A DNA stretch of 64,000 bases from Trinickia caryophylli (GTDB lineage: Bacteria > Pseudomonadota > Gammaproteobacteria > Burkholderiales > Burkholderiaceae): the NCBI RefSeq assembly GCF_034424545.1, contig NZ_CP139971.1, forward strand, positions 2,046,001 through 2,110,000, in the 5' to 3' direction. A program made the translations under genes and the position numbers. Position 1 is the stretch's first letter. Every line of letters starts with the position of its first letter. Positions 26,097-35,018 of the stretch are shown one piece after another. Under the pieces are notes generated by a model. The model ran no database searches, was not told the origin of the DNA, and saw nothing but the letters and a program-made list of their open reading frames with translations.

Positions 26097-26636
26097 TTAC
26101 TCGCTCACGCCTTTCTTCTTGGCGAGGTCCTGCGCCATCCGGTAGTGCTTCTCGATGACGGGCAGGCCTTTTTGCGCGAGCTTTTTGAGGTCCGCGTTCT
26201 GCCCGTCGGAGATCTCCTTCTTGAAGGCCTCGATGGCTTCCTGGTGGCCCTTTACCCCGACCTTCGCGATATAGGCGTTGTCGAACTCCTTGCCCTTGAG
26301 CGGACGCAGCGAGTCGAGCAAGCTCGTATCGCTGTTGTCCTTGGGCGCCTCGACGTCATGCGGCACAGCCGCCTTCAGTTGCACCGTCATCTTCGTGTGG
26401 TCGTACATCATGTGCCGGGCGAACGATTTGACGTCCTTGTCGTTCGAGTTCTTCTGCGCGAGCTTGCCGGCGTCGATCTCGGTCGAGGAAGACATCGAAG
26501 CGGCCTGTACGAAGGCGCGATCGGCATCCGGCAGCGGATTGGCCGCCGTCGTGGAGGCCGCCTCGGTTTGGGCCAGCACTTCGGCGGCAGGCATCAGCAG
26601 TACGCAACAGGTCAAGGCGATGAAAGTTCGCTTCAT
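26097..26636 (-). CDS. DUF4142 secreted helical protein
   Basis: 179 residues. The signal peptide is KRTFIALTCCVLLMPAAEVLA with cleavage before QTEA. The mature protein is a helical, ferritin-like DUF4142 domain with FVQAASMSSSTEIDAGKLA, SFARHMMYDHTKM and DNAYIAKVGVKGHQEAIEAF. GAGGAG precedes the ATG by six bases. Family knowledge: periplasmic or secreted, often annotated as outer-membrane or stress-related in Burkholderia and rhizobia, with no defined biochemistry. It is monocistronic; the divergent MgtC-family gene starts 244 bases away. Confidence 0.85.
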   Translation of the reverse strand: MKRTFIALTCCVLLMPAAEVLAQTEAASTTAANPLPDADRAFVQAASMSSSTEIDAGKLAQKNSNDKDVKSFARHMMYDHTKMTVQLKAAVPHDVEAPKDNSDTSLLDSLRPLKGKEFDNAYIAKVGVKGHQEAIEAFKKEISDGQNADLKKLAQKGLPVIEKHYRMAQDLAKKKGVSE

Positions 26637-26880
26637 ATCGACTCCTCGTGGGTAAACGCTTCACGGAATGCCCGGTGCGGCAAGCAACGCGGGCTACCTG
26701 TCGATGCTGTGTCGCAAGCGCCGTACCGCTTTTCCCAGCCTGATGGATTCCTGTGTGTCGGAAAGGCGCAGGCCGGAGCTTGCCGGGCTGCTGGACCGCG
26801 GCTTCCGAGCACGGGCGCATGAATTGCTGTCCCTCTTTGCGGCAGTGAGAGGCAATGAGAAACGGGAGGTGTTGGCAAAC

Positions 26881-27591
26881 ATGGATACGATGCCGCTTAC
26901 GCTCGATTGGCCCGCGGTCGTGACGCGTCTTGCCTTAGCGGTCGTGGCTGGCGCGGCCTTCGGCTTCAATCGCAGCGATTCGGGCAAGCCCGCTGGTTTG
27001 CGCACGACCTTGCTCGTTTGCCTCGCCGCCTGCCTGTCGATGCTGCAGGCCAATGCGCTCGTCACGCTCTCTGGCAAACACCCGGATTCGTTCGCGCAGC
27101 TCGACCTCATGCGCCTGCCGCTCGGCGTGCTGACCGGCATGGGATTCATCGGCGCGGGCGCCGTGCTGCGCAAGGACGGGCTCGTGACGGGTGTCACGAC
27201 GGCCGCGACGCTCTGGTTCGTGACGATGATCGGCCTGACGATCGGCGGCGGACAGTATCGTCTCGCGATCCTGGGGACAGTGCTCGGGCTCGGCGTGCTC
27301 TGGGGCTTGCGCTATGTCGAGGAAAGGCTCGAACGCCGAAAAAGTGCGTGGCTCGTGTTCGAGTACGAGGCGGGCAGCGATTGCGCGCACCGGATCGCCA
27401 CCGACCTGCGTGCCGCGGGGTGCTCGCTGAGCCGGCGCAGCGCCTGCTGGCGGCGCGGCGAGGACGTGTTCGAAGAGCGCCTTCTCGTGCGCTGGCGCGA
27501 GCAGTTCGACCTCGAATCCACTTCGCCGCGCTTCGTGGAACTGGCCAGACGAGCGGGCGCTCAGTCGGTGCAGTGGGCGATGATCGAATGA
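26881..27591 (+). CDS. MgtC/SapB-family membrane protein
   Basis: 236 residues, with GGGAGG upstream. The hydrophobic N-terminal half has about five membrane segments and the MgtC signatures GFNRSDSGKPAGLRTTLLVCL, GVLTGMGFIGAGAVLRKDG and VTGVTTAATLWFVTMIGLTIGGG. The C-terminal half (about 145-236) is a soluble ACT-like domain. Family knowledge: MgtC proteins modulate the F-type ATP synthase or Mg2+ and acid adaptation; many members are uncharacterised. An open frame runs upstream to 26668 but the added residues lack similarity and a ribosome-binding site. Confidence 0.87.
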   Translation: MDTMPLTLDWPAVVTRLALAVVAGAAFGFNRSDSGKPAGLRTTLLVCLAACLSMLQANALVTLSGKHPDSFAQLDLMRLPLGVLTGMGFIGAGAVLRKDGLVTGVTTAATLWFVTMIGLTIGGGQYRLAILGTVLGLGVLWGLRYVEERLERRKSAWLVFEYEAGSDCAHRIATDLRAAGCSLSRRSACWRRGEDVFEERLLVRWREQFDLESTSPRFVELARRAGAQSVQWAMIE

Positions 27592-27685
27592 GGTCGCCCG
27601 AAGGCCAAGGGCCGGCGCGAGCGGCCTGGGAAAGCGGCGCGATCCGCGCGCGCCGCGGTGCCCGCGCTCGGTGGCGGCCGTCCGG

Positions 27686-29440
27686 TCAACCGCCGCGCAG
27701 CGGCGGCAACGATGGGTTTTCCGGCTGGGTATAGCGCCGTTCGACTGCCGCCCTGATGCGTGCGCGGCTCTCGTCGGCTGGCAACGCGAACGCTGCCTCG
27801 ACCGCTTTTGCCTCGCTCGCGAGATCGTCGTCGCCGATCACTTCGCCGAACCAGCGCGAGTAATCGCCCCTTCGCAGGTGGAACTGCCAAGTGTCGGCAT
27901 CTACGCCATCGGCCATTTCCAGGAACAGCACGAGGTTGTGCGCACGCAGGTTCAGCTTGCCGTCGGGGCCGCGAAAATAGAAGCTGCGCTCCGGTATCAG
28001 CAGTCCTTCGGCGTACTTGCGGTGGTGCCGGCGCCGTTGCGTCGAACCCGGCTCGACCGACACGAGCGCGGGCGCCACCTCGCCTTGCGGCGGATGCCAG
28101 ACGAGCACCTGCCCGCGCTCGAGCGCATCGGCACCCAGCGAAACGCGCGGGGCCGTCACGCCGAGCGCGGACGCGAACGCTTCGAGCGTGGCGCGCGGTG
28201 TCGCGCCCGTGACGAGGGCTGTATTCATCTGCCGCAGGAACGGCTCGGCCACCTGATCGGGATGCACGGTCACGGCCAGTGCCGTTTCGAGCGCGAGCGG
28301 CAGCAGTTGTTCCGCAGGCGCCCAATCGGCTGGGAAGAGCTGATGGGCCTCTTCGAAGACGAGCCAATGCGGCCGGCCCGTGCGTGCGCGCAGTTCCTGC
28401 AGGCGCGCGAGCAGGCTCGCACAGAACCGAGGCCGCTCGAGCAGCGGAATGCGCAGCATATTGACGGCAACGCTCTCGGCCGGATGCGACAGCAACTGCA
28501 GCGCGTTGTCGATCGACGGCGGCGTGCGCGCGTCGCCGAGCGTGACGAGATTGCCCTCGCTGTCGTAGTCTCCTTCGGGATCGAAGATGCAGGCCTGATA
28601 GCCGGCTTCGCCGAGCCGCTCGAGCAGGGCGGCGGTGACCGTCGATTTGCCGCCGCCCGATGGGCCCGCCAGCAGGGCGATGGTGCCGTGCGCATTGAGG
28701 GTGAGCGCTTCGTCGCGGCCCATGCGGTGGCCGAGCAGTACACGGCAGCGCTCGATGCCCGCGGCCCGCGCCGCCAGATCGTCGTTCATCAGCGCGTGCG
28801 CGAGTTCCGCCACGCCTTGTCCGGCCGGTGCATCGGTAATCATGTCGGCATGGGCCTTCAACGCCGGCAACGCGTTGGCAACGGCCGTGGAGAAACCGCA
28901 GGCGGAAAGTAACGGATGGTCGTTTTCGGCATCGCCGACCGCCACGACGTTCAGCGGAGAAATCCCGAGTTCGTCGAGCGCCGCGAGGAGTCCGCTCGCT
29001 TTCGTCACGCCGGGCGCAAGAATCATCACGGCATCGCCGTTGAAAACCACATGCAAGTCGAGCCCGAGGTCGCGGATCGCCTCGAAGGCAATTCGCTCGT
29101 TCGGCTTCATCATGGCCACGAGCGTTTCGCTCACGCTGAAATCGGCAAGCCCTCGTTCGCGCAGCGCGGCAACGAAGGCATCGGGGGGCGGCGGCGCGAG
29201 CAGCCGCTTCTCGCCGCAATCGGGGCGATACAGTACGCCGCCGTTTTCCGCCACCACGCGCGAGAACAAATCGAGCCGCGGGCAGATCGTGCGCAGGTCC
29301 TCGAGTTCGCGCCCGCTCACGAGCAGCAATTGCCGCCCGGACTGACGCAGGCGTTCGAGCACAGTCCAGGTTCGCTCGGCCACGCGGCCGTCGGTTGCGA
29401 GCGTGTTGTCGTAGTCGGTTGCGAGTGCAACGAAGCGCAT
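27686..29440 (-). CDS. Fusion: HAD-IIB sugar-phosphatase-like domain plus HerA-like P-loop ATPase
   Basis: 584 residues in two domains. Residues 1-215 are a Cof/HAD-IIB hydrolase: DYDNTLA (Asp9, Asp11), SGRELEDL, Lys147 and GDAEND (169-174). Residues about 235-584 are a P-loop ATPase of the HerA/DUF87/DUF853 kind: Walker A GPSGGGKST (259-267), Walker B LVFEEAHQLFP (Glu363-Glu364), and a C-terminal Arg-rich stretch GSTQRRRHHRKYAEG. The fusion is intact, without frameshift. GAGGAG lies six bases before the ATG. The GT4 gene ends 10 bases upstream, so both are one operon. The role is unknown; the pairing with a glycosyltransferase suggests a phosphosugar substrate (trehalose- or mannosylglycerate-phosphate-like) with ATP-driven control. 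Confidence 0.85.
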   Translation of the reverse strand: MRFVALATDYDNTLATDGRVAERTWTVLERLRQSGRQLLLVSGRELEDLRTICPRLDLFSRVVAENGGVLYRPDCGEKRLLAPPPPDAFVAALRERGLADFSVSETLVAMMKPNERIAFEAIRDLGLDLHVVFNGDAVMILAPGVTKASGLLAALDELGISPLNVVAVGDAENDHPLLSACGFSTAVANALPALKAHADMITDAPAGQGVAELAHALMNDDLAARAAGIERCRVLLGHRMGRDEALTLNAHGTIALLAGPSGGGKSTVTAALLERLGEAGYQACIFDPEGDYDSEGNLVTLGDARTPPSIDNALQLLSHPAESVAVNMLRIPLLERPRFCASLLARLQELRARTGRPHWLVFEEAHQLFPADWAPAEQLLPLALETALAVTVHPDQVAEPFLRQMNTALVTGATPRATLEAFASALGVTAPRVSLGADALERGQVLVWHPPQGEVAPALVSVEPGSTQRRRHHRKYAEGLLIPERSFYFRGPDGKLNLRAHNLVLFLEMADGVDADTWQFHLRRGDYSRWFGEVIGDDDLASEAKAVEAAFALPADESRARIRAAVERRYTQPENPSLPPLRGG

Positions 29441-29450
29441 AGCTGACTCC

Positions 29451-30509
29451 TCATCGATCGGAACCCGTGCGGGCCGGATTGCTCGATTCGCGCACGAGCT
29501 TCGTATAAAGAGCGGCGTAATCGTCGGTCATTCTGTCGACTGTGAAGCGCTGCTCGAATGCGGCCCTGCATGCCGCGCGGTCGATTTCGGGCAGCCGGGC
29601 GAGTGCGTCGACCGCGCCTTGCACATCGTCTACGACGAAACCCGTGACGCCGTGCTCGATGATCTCTGGCACGGAGCCGCGATTGAAGGCGATGACGGGC
29701 GTGCCGCAGGCAAGGGCCTCGATCATCACGAGGCCGAATGGCTCAGGCCAGTCGATCGGGAACAGCAGCGCGCGCGCACTGCCGAGAAATCCGTTTTTTT
29801 CGTGGTCGCCCAGTTCGCCGCGGTACTCCACGCGCGGGTCGCGAAAAAGCGGTTCGATATCGCCGTCGTAATACCAGCGGTCGCCGTTGTCGATTTTGGC
29901 CGCGATCTTGATCGGGATATCGGCTCGCTCGGCGATTTCGATCGCAAGATCGGGGCGCTTGCTCGGCGCGATTCGGCCGAGAAATGCCAGATAGCCGCCG
30001 CGGCCGTCGCCGAGCGAGAACTGATCGACGGGCAGACCGTGATAAACCGTGCCGATCCAATCGGCCCACGGCAGCGGTGCGCGCTGCGCTTGCGAGATCG
30101 AGACGAGCGGTACGTCGGAGAATGCGCGATAAAGCGGCTCCAGGCCCGGCAGGTCGAGCCGCCAGTGCAGCGTGGTCAGATGCGCAGACGATAGGCGCCG
30201 GGCGAACGGAAAGCTTTGATAATCGGTGTGGAAGTGCACGACGTCGAACTCGGCGGACATATGCACGACTTGCTCGAGCATGGCGAAATGAAACGCTTGC
30301 GGGTCTGCCGTATCTTCGATGAGGCGCAACGCGCTCGGGCACGCCTTCACGAGCCTGCCACGCGTGGAGGAATCGCCGCTGGCAAAAAGGGTGACGTCAT
30401 GCCCGCATTCGACGAGCGCTTCGGTGAGCCAGGATACGACGCGTTCGATACCGCCATATGCGCGGGGCGGTACGCTCTCGTACAACGTTGCAACTTGCGC
30501 GATTCGCAT
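29451..30509 (-). CDS. Glycosyltransferase family 4
   Basis: 352 residues. The acceptor-side motif is RAYGGIERVVSWLTEALVE, the donor-side motif is LAFLGRIAPSKRPDLAIEIA, and EPFGLVMIEALACGTPVIAF holds the retaining-GT E-x7-E pair. No signal peptide or membrane helix is seen, so it is cytoplasmic. It belongs to the short GT4 group often found as single 'glycosyltransferase family 4' genes beside HAD phosphatases in Burkholderiales. It is the first gene of a two-gene operon with the HAD-ATPase fusion (10-base gap). A logical pathway is transfer onto a phosphorylated acceptor followed by dephosphorylation by the HAD domain; this is inference. Confidence 0.88.
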   Translation of the reverse strand: MRIAQVATLYESVPPRAYGGIERVVSWLTEALVECGHDVTLFASGDSSTRGRLVKACPSALRLIEDTADPQAFHFAMLEQVVHMSAEFDVVHFHTDYQSFPFARRLSSAHLTTLHWRLDLPGLEPLYRAFSDVPLVSISQAQRAPLPWADWIGTVYHGLPVDQFSLGDGRGGYLAFLGRIAPSKRPDLAIEIAERADIPIKIAAKIDNGDRWYYDGDIEPLFRDPRVEYRGELGDHEKNGFLGSARALLFPIDWPEPFGLVMIEALACGTPVIAFNRGSVPEIIEHGVTGFVVDDVQGAVDALARLPEIDRAACRAAFEQRFTVDRMTDDYAALYTKLVRESSNPARTGSDR

Positions 30510-30663
30510 GGTCGGTTCTTACCGGGGGCCGGCTTGGTGCTGTCGTGCTGTCGACGGTCGAGCAGGCGTGCTCCGCTGAACTCGGCGACGCCGTGGCGCC
30601 GTGGCGTGTGGACGGCACGGCGTCGCCGGATCATGTCGGCTCGAATGCGCTCGAGCCAGGACG

Positions 30664-30819
30664 TCATATTCGGCCGAAAACGACGAGCAGAATGACGATG
30701 AGCAGAAGCAGGCCGAGGCCGCCTGAGGGCCCATAGCCCCAGCCTCGGCTGTACGGCCAGGCGGGGACCGCACCCAGCAACAGCAGAATGAGCACGACGA
30801 GCAGGATGGTTCCTAACAT
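30664..30819 (-). CDS. DUF3309 small membrane peptide
   Basis: 51 residues: MLGTILLVVLILLLLGAVPA, then WPYSRGWGYGPSGG, then a second hydrophobic run (LGLLLLIVILLVVFGRI). This is the standard DUF3309 layout: two short membrane segments joined by a Trp/Tyr/Gly-rich turn. GGGAGAG precedes the ATG. Function is unknown; the family is widespread in Proteobacteria. It is divergent from the photolyase gene, 136 bases away. Confidence 0.85.
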   Translation of the reverse strand: MLGTILLVVLILLLLGAVPAWPYSRGWGYGPSGGLGLLLLIVILLVVFGRI

Positions 30820-30955
30820 GTTTGCTCTCCCATGAGTGATGAAAAGGGACGCGGTAGCCAGCGCCGCATGGCTTCCGGTCCGCAAATGCCGTGCCGGGGC
30901 GGCCGGTAACGCGGGTATAGTCGGTTGCTCGGAAGGTCGGAATGCACGGATTCGG

Positions 30956-32485
30956 ATGAAAGACGCGAAAAAGCCGCTCGCGGCGGCACCCAAAACGAGA
31001 GAAACCGGGTTGGTATGGTTCCGGCGCGATTTGCGCCTCGACGATCATGCGGCGCTGCATTACGCGCTCGCCGAATGTAATCATGTCGCCTGCGTGTTCG
31101 TATTCGATACGACGATCCTCGAGCCGCTGTTACAGCGCAAGCGGGTGAGGGGGCGCGATCGGCCGCCGGCCGATCGCCGCATCGAGTTCATCCTTGCTTC
31201 GTTGCAGGATCTCGAACGTGCATTGCGGCGGTGGGGCGCGCGCCTGGTCGTGTTGCATGCGGATCCGCGCAAAGCGATCCCGCGGCTCGCCGAGGCGCTC
31301 GATGCCGATGCCGTCTACGCGAATCGCGATTACGAGCCGGCGGCGATCGAACGGGACGCTTTCGTTGCGACTGCCCTGAGGCGGGCGGGGCGGGAGTGGC
31401 GCGACTTCAAGGACCAGGTCGTGTTCGAGGGCGACGATGTGCTCAGCACGCAGGCCAAGCCCTATACGGTGTTTACACCTTACCGCAACGCATGGCACAA
31501 GCGGCTCATGGCTGGCCACCTCGACCCTTACCACGTCGCGCCGCGCGATGGGCAGTTGCTGGCGCCGCCGCGGGTCGAGGGCGAAGCACCCGCATGGGAG
31601 CTCGACGCACTTGGGTTTTCGCCCAGCAACTTCGCCGAATTGAAACTGCCGGCCGGCATGAGCGGTGCGCGCGCATTGATCGAGGACTTCGAGCAGCGCA
31701 TCGAGCGTTACGCGGCGCAGCGCGATTTTCCGGCCGTGAAAGGGCCCAGCTACCTCTCGGTGCACCTGCGTTTCGGCACGGTCTCGATCAGAGCGCTCGT
31801 GCGTATGGCGAAGTCGCTGTCATTGCAGCCGTCGGGGCAGGGTGCAACGGCATGGCTCAACGAACTCGTGTGGCGTGAGTTCTTTTTCATGATCCTCTCG
31901 CATCATCCGCGGCTCGCGCGCGGTGCATCGTTCAGGCCCGAGTGCGATGCGCTTCGATGGGAGCACGGCGCGCGCGCGGACGCGCATTTTGCCGCCTGGT
32001 GCGAAGGGCGCACGGGTTATCCGCTCGTCGATGCGGGCATGAGGCAACTCGTGCGCACGGGATACATGCACAACCGCCTGCGGATGGTGACGGCGAGCTT
32101 TCTCGTGAAGGATCTCGGGATCGATTGGCGGCTCGGCGAGCAGTTCTTTGCCGAGCATTTGAACGATTTCGATTTCGCCGCCAACAACGGCGGCTGGCAA
32201 TGGGCGGCGTCCACCGGTTGCGATGCGCAGCCCTGGTTCCGGATCTTCAACCCCGTGACGCAATCGAAGGAGTACGACCCGCAGGGTGCATTCATCAGAA
32301 AGTACGTGCCCGAGTTGCAGACGTTGCCTGCCTCGGCCATACATGCACCGTGGATGGTGCGCGGCGCGTCGGGTGCTTTGCCCGAAGTCGATTATCCGCC
32401 TCCGATCGTCGACCACGCCGAAGCGCGCCAGCAGACACTGGCGCGCTTCGGCGCCATCGCCGGCGCCGGGGTACGCGCGCGGTAG
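30956..32485 (+). CDS. phrB: Deoxyribodipyrimidine photolyase, class I CPD type
   Basis: 509 residues from the ATG at 30956; the frame is open up to 30836, but the family starts just before [21 protein letters not shown]. The N-terminal alpha/beta domain binds the antenna cofactor. The C-terminal FAD domain has [54 protein letters not shown] (including the Trp used in electron transfer) and [16 protein letters not shown]. Family knowledge: light-driven splitting of cyclobutane pyrimidine dimers. Length and motifs fit class I PhrB and not cry-DASH or (6-4) enzymes. It appears monocistronic. Confidence 0.93.
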   Translation: MKDAKKPLAAAPKTRETGLVWFRRDLRLDDHAALHYALAECNHVACVFVFDTTILEPLLQRKRVRGRDRPPADRRIEFILASLQDLERALRRWGARLVVLHADPRKAIPRLAEALDADAVYANRDYEPAAIERDAFVATALRRAGREWRDFKDQVVFEGDDVLSTQAKPYTVFTPYRNAWHKRLMAGHLDPYHVAPRDGQLLAPPRVEGEAPAWELDALGFSPSNFAELKLPAGMSGARALIEDFEQRIERYAAQRDFPAVKGPSYLSVHLRFGTVSIRALVRMAKSLSLQPSGQGATAWLNELVWREFFFMILSHHPRLARGASFRPECDALRWEHGARADAHFAAWCEGRTGYPLVDAGMRQLVRTGYMHNRLRMVTASFLVKDLGIDWRLGEQFFAEHLNDFDFAANNGGWQWAASTGCDAQPWFRIFNPVTQSKEYDPQGAFIRKYVPELQTLPASAIHAPWMVRGASGALPEVDYPPPIVDHAEARQQTLARFGAIAGAGVRAR

Positions 32486-32516
32486 AGCGCGATGAAGCGT
32501 CGCATGCCCGCTCAGC

Positions 32517-33119
32517 TCAAACCGAGGCGCGGGACCGGTAGGAATAGGCAAGAAAATGCAACGGCTTGTAGTCTCTCGTATCGCCGGCGAAGAGCCACTG
32601 CGGCTGGCCGGGCCGCGCGCATAGTCCCATGCGCGTCGGGCCCACTTCGCAAACGAGGGTGAACTGACCGCCCTCGTGCCAGTTGATCTGCCATTCGGTT
32701 GGTGGGGTGCTGCTGTTCTTGTCGGCCCAGAAGACCCAGTTCCATTTCGTCGATTGTCCGCGCACATGGAAGTGGCCCGCGGCATTGTCACGGTAGATGA
32801 CGAGCGTGCGGCGCCCCGTCTGCGCGTTGCGCTCGAAACCGATGGCGAAGAGATGTTCCGCGCGCGTGGCGCGCGAACCCATGTACGGCTCGTCGCCTTC
32901 CATCAATAGCGTGCGTTGCGATCGTCCTGTTGCGGCATCCACGATCAGATAGGTCTCGCCGTCCACGATTTGCTCGACCGGGGTGGCTTTGCCCGTGTCG
33001 AAAAAAGGCAGCCAGGCGCGGTCGGCCACGGTTCTGCCAACGGCAGGCGGGTCTGTCCGCTGGGCGGGGGATATTGCCGGCATGGATTCCGATGACGGCT
33101 GAATTGTTTTCGCATCCAT
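32517..33119 (-). CDS. Conserved-looking protein of unknown function, Trp-rich
   Basis: 200 residues. ATG 33119 is preferred over an in-frame GTG at 33125 because AGGAG is spaced seven bases from the ATG but only one from the GTG. No signal peptide, membrane helix or known motif is seen. From residue 35 it reads as a beta-rich domain: LIVDAATGRSQRTLLMEG, then RRTLVIYRDNAAGHFHV, then a Trp cluster in the middle (WNWVFWADK, WQINW) and LHFLAYSYRSRASV at the end. I do not recognise the family. It converges on the photolyase gene with 31 bases between stops. An 8-bp inverted repeat (33168-33188) lies just upstream of its start. Confidence 0.6.
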   Translation of the reverse strand: MDAKTIQPSSESMPAISPAQRTDPPAVGRTVADRAWLPFFDTGKATPVEQIVDGETYLIVDAATGRSQRTLLMEGDEPYMGSRATRAEHLFAIGFERNAQTGRRTLVIYRDNAAGHFHVRGQSTKWNWVFWADKNSSTPPTEWQINWHEGGQFTLVCEVGPTRMGLCARPGQPQWLFAGDTRDYKPLHFLAYSYRSRASV

Positions 33120-33872
33120 AACCACACTCCTGCGTTAGCGTGGGACAACATGAGCCACTTGCCTGCGGTATTGCATCGGTTGCAATACATCGAGGCAACA
33201 CTGCTGGCGGCCGAATTTTCTTGAAGCGGATTGCGAATTCTCGGTGGGAGGATTCGAGCCGCGGGAGCGTCGACTGTCCAACCAAGGGGGACGGCGGTCG
33301 CGAATGAAATGCGGCCGCGGCGCAATGCCCGGATAATAAGCGATTCGTAATTGGCCAGGGCTCGGAAAAATTGTAGTACCCTCCGCGAGCCCGCCGGCCT
33401 TATCGTCTGCTATTTCGACGCGGGCCGTCCGAAGCCTGACGCCGACTCGGCGCGGCGGCTGCGAGTCCATCTGTTTTTTGTAATTGGAACAAGGGGTTAG
33501 TGAACGCGCGGGCGGTCGCGTGCTCCCCGGGGACGCCGCGGCGGCGCGGTGGAAGTAGCGCCGTTTCGCCGAGGCACGAACGTTGCTCGCACGCGACGCT
33601 GCACGTCGCAAGGACGCGCCATCCAAAAAAAATCGGCGCGGGGCGGGGAATTATTTTTTTTATTGAAATTCGATCAAAAATACGGCGTGCCCGCAGCTCA
33701 ATGTGACAAGTGTTTGCATGTAATGAACTATTAACAAACGGTTTTAATTGTATCGATTCGTCTCCGCCGCAGTGGCGATGAAAATGACGGCTGTTTCTGC
33801 TGAAAATAGTCCGACCGGGCCCGGCTGCCGAGCGCCCCTTTTACAGCCGGCCGATCAATGGCAGAGCGTGCA
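33120..33872. other. Long intergenic region with AT-rich patch
   Basis: 753 bases without a convincing gene. At 33168-33188 GTATTGCA-TCGGT-TGCAATAC forms a perfect 8-bp inverted repeat, a likely operator or leader hairpin for the leftward gene starting at 33119. Between about 33624 and 33755 the sequence becomes clearly AT-rich for this genome (A7 and T8 runs, TGTTTGCATGTAATGAACTATTAACAAACGG in two pieces). Short frames here (for example 33549-33734) lack ribosome-binding sites or similarity. The region may hold a small RNA, a silenced promoter or a remnant of acquired DNA. Confidence 0.5.
33168..33188. promoter_or_regulatory. 8-bp inverted repeat upstream of the gene starting at 33119
   Basis: GTATTGCA at 33168-33175 and TGCAATAC at 33181-33188 surround the five bases TCGGT. 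It lies about 50-70 bases from the start codon of the leftward unknown gene, a common operator distance. A hairpin in the leader RNA is equally possible. Confidence 0.35.
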
Positions 33873-35018
33873 TTAATCGGCTAATTGGAGATCCGATATG
33901 ACGGCGCCGAGAAAGCGAGCCGCTTCGCCGCCTGTCACGATGCGGTGATCGAACGTCAGGCTCAGGGGCAGCACGCGGCTCACGACGGCCTCGCCGTTTC
34001 GGGCCAGCACCGCGTCGTGCATCCGTCCGGCGCCGAGTATGGCGACCGTAGGCGGGACGACGATGGGCGCGGCGTATTTGCCGGCGATCATCCCGAAGTT
34101 CGACAAGGTGATCGTCGCGCCGCGCAGTTCGTCGGGCGGAATGCGGCGGGCCCGCGCATCGGCGCGCATGCGGTCCAGCCCCGACCGCAAATCGACTGCG
34201 TCGCGGTGTGCGACGTCGCGCAACACAGGCACGAAGAGGCCGTCCGGCAGATCGACGGCGATGCCGACATCGATCTTGGCCAGAACGTGCCGTCTTGCCG
34301 CGCGTCCGTCGAACCAGGCGTTCAGTCCCGGCTCCGCCCGGCAGCCCGCCACGAGCGCGCGGATCAGACGAACCGTCACGTCGGTGCCGGCGGGCCATGC
34401 GCCGATATCGGCGTCGTCGATGACCGTGGCCGCGGCTACCTCGCTTTGCGCGCGCGCCATGTTTTGCGCCATCGCGCGCCGCACGCCGCGCAGTTCCTCG
34501 GGCGGCCCCAGTTCCGTCAGCAAGCGGGCGGTGCGCTGTACATCGGCCGAGGTCACGATGCCGTCAGGCCCGGATGGCGTCACCATTGCCAGATCGATGT
34601 CGAGCGTGCGCGCGAGCGCGCGCACGGCGGGTGTCGCTTTGATGCCGGGCGCGCCAAGCCCGATGCCCATACCGCTTCCAGCGTGCGTGCCCCGGCTGAC
34701 CGACGGCATTTCGCGCACCGTGCCGGCCTGCGCGCTCGAGGGCGCGTGCGGCATCGTGCCGACGACGGTGCCGGCGTCGTTCGCGGCACCCTCGAAGCCG
34801 ACGAGCGCCGCGCCAAGGTGCATGATGTCGCCTTTCTTGCCGAACAGTTTCGCGATGCGTCCGTCGTGCGGCGACGGAATGTCGACGATGGCCTTGGCGG
34901 TCTCGACTGACAGCAGCGGCTGGTCGGCCTTGACTTGCTGTCCTTCTTTCACGTGCCATTCGATGATTTCGGCTTCCTGCAGCCCCTCTCCGAGATCGGG
35001 CAGCTTGAAGATGTTCAT
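33873..35018 (-). CDS. 2-oxoacid dehydrogenase E2 (dihydrolipoyl acyltransferase)
   Basis: 381 residues. A single lipoyl domain (1-78) carries the lipoyl-lysine in SVETAKAIVDI (Lys42). A linker leads to the E1/E3-binding domain at about 127-160 (ATPAVRALARTLDIDL, PDGIVTSADV). The catalytic domain follows, ending in TFDHRIVTGGEAARFL. His358 of the DHR motif is present, but the Asp four residues later in the canonical HRxxDG motif is Thr362 here. The ATG overlaps the E1 beta stop (ATGA), so the gene is translationally coupled. Role: accepts an acyl group from E1 on lipoyl and passes it to CoA. No E3 gene follows, so lipoamide dehydrogenase must come from another locus. Pyruvate versus branched-chain substrate cannot be settled. 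Confidence 0.88.
   Translation of the reverse strand: MNIFKLPDLGEGLQEAEIIEWHVKEGQQVKADQPLLSVETAKAIVDIPSPHDGRIAKLFGKKGDIMHLGAALVGFEGAANDAGTVVGTMPHAPSSAQAGTVREMPSVSRGTHAGSGMGIGLGAPGIKATPAVRALARTLDIDLAMVTPSGPDGIVTSADVQRTARLLTELGPPEELRGVRRAMAQNMARAQSEVAAATVIDDADIGAWPAGTDVTVRLIRALVAGCRAEPGLNAWFDGRAARRHVLAKIDVGIAVDLPDGLFVPVLRDVAHRDAVDLRSGLDRMRADARARRIPPDELRGATITLSNFGMIAGKYAAPIVVPPTVAILGAGRMHDAVLARNGEAVVSRVLPLSLTFDHRIVTGGEAARFLGAVISDLQLAD

Noticed and set aside
33549..33734. Short plus-strand frame in the AT-rich intergenic region
   Set aside because: No ribosome-binding site and no recognised similarity; kept as a possible small-RNA region instead of a gene.
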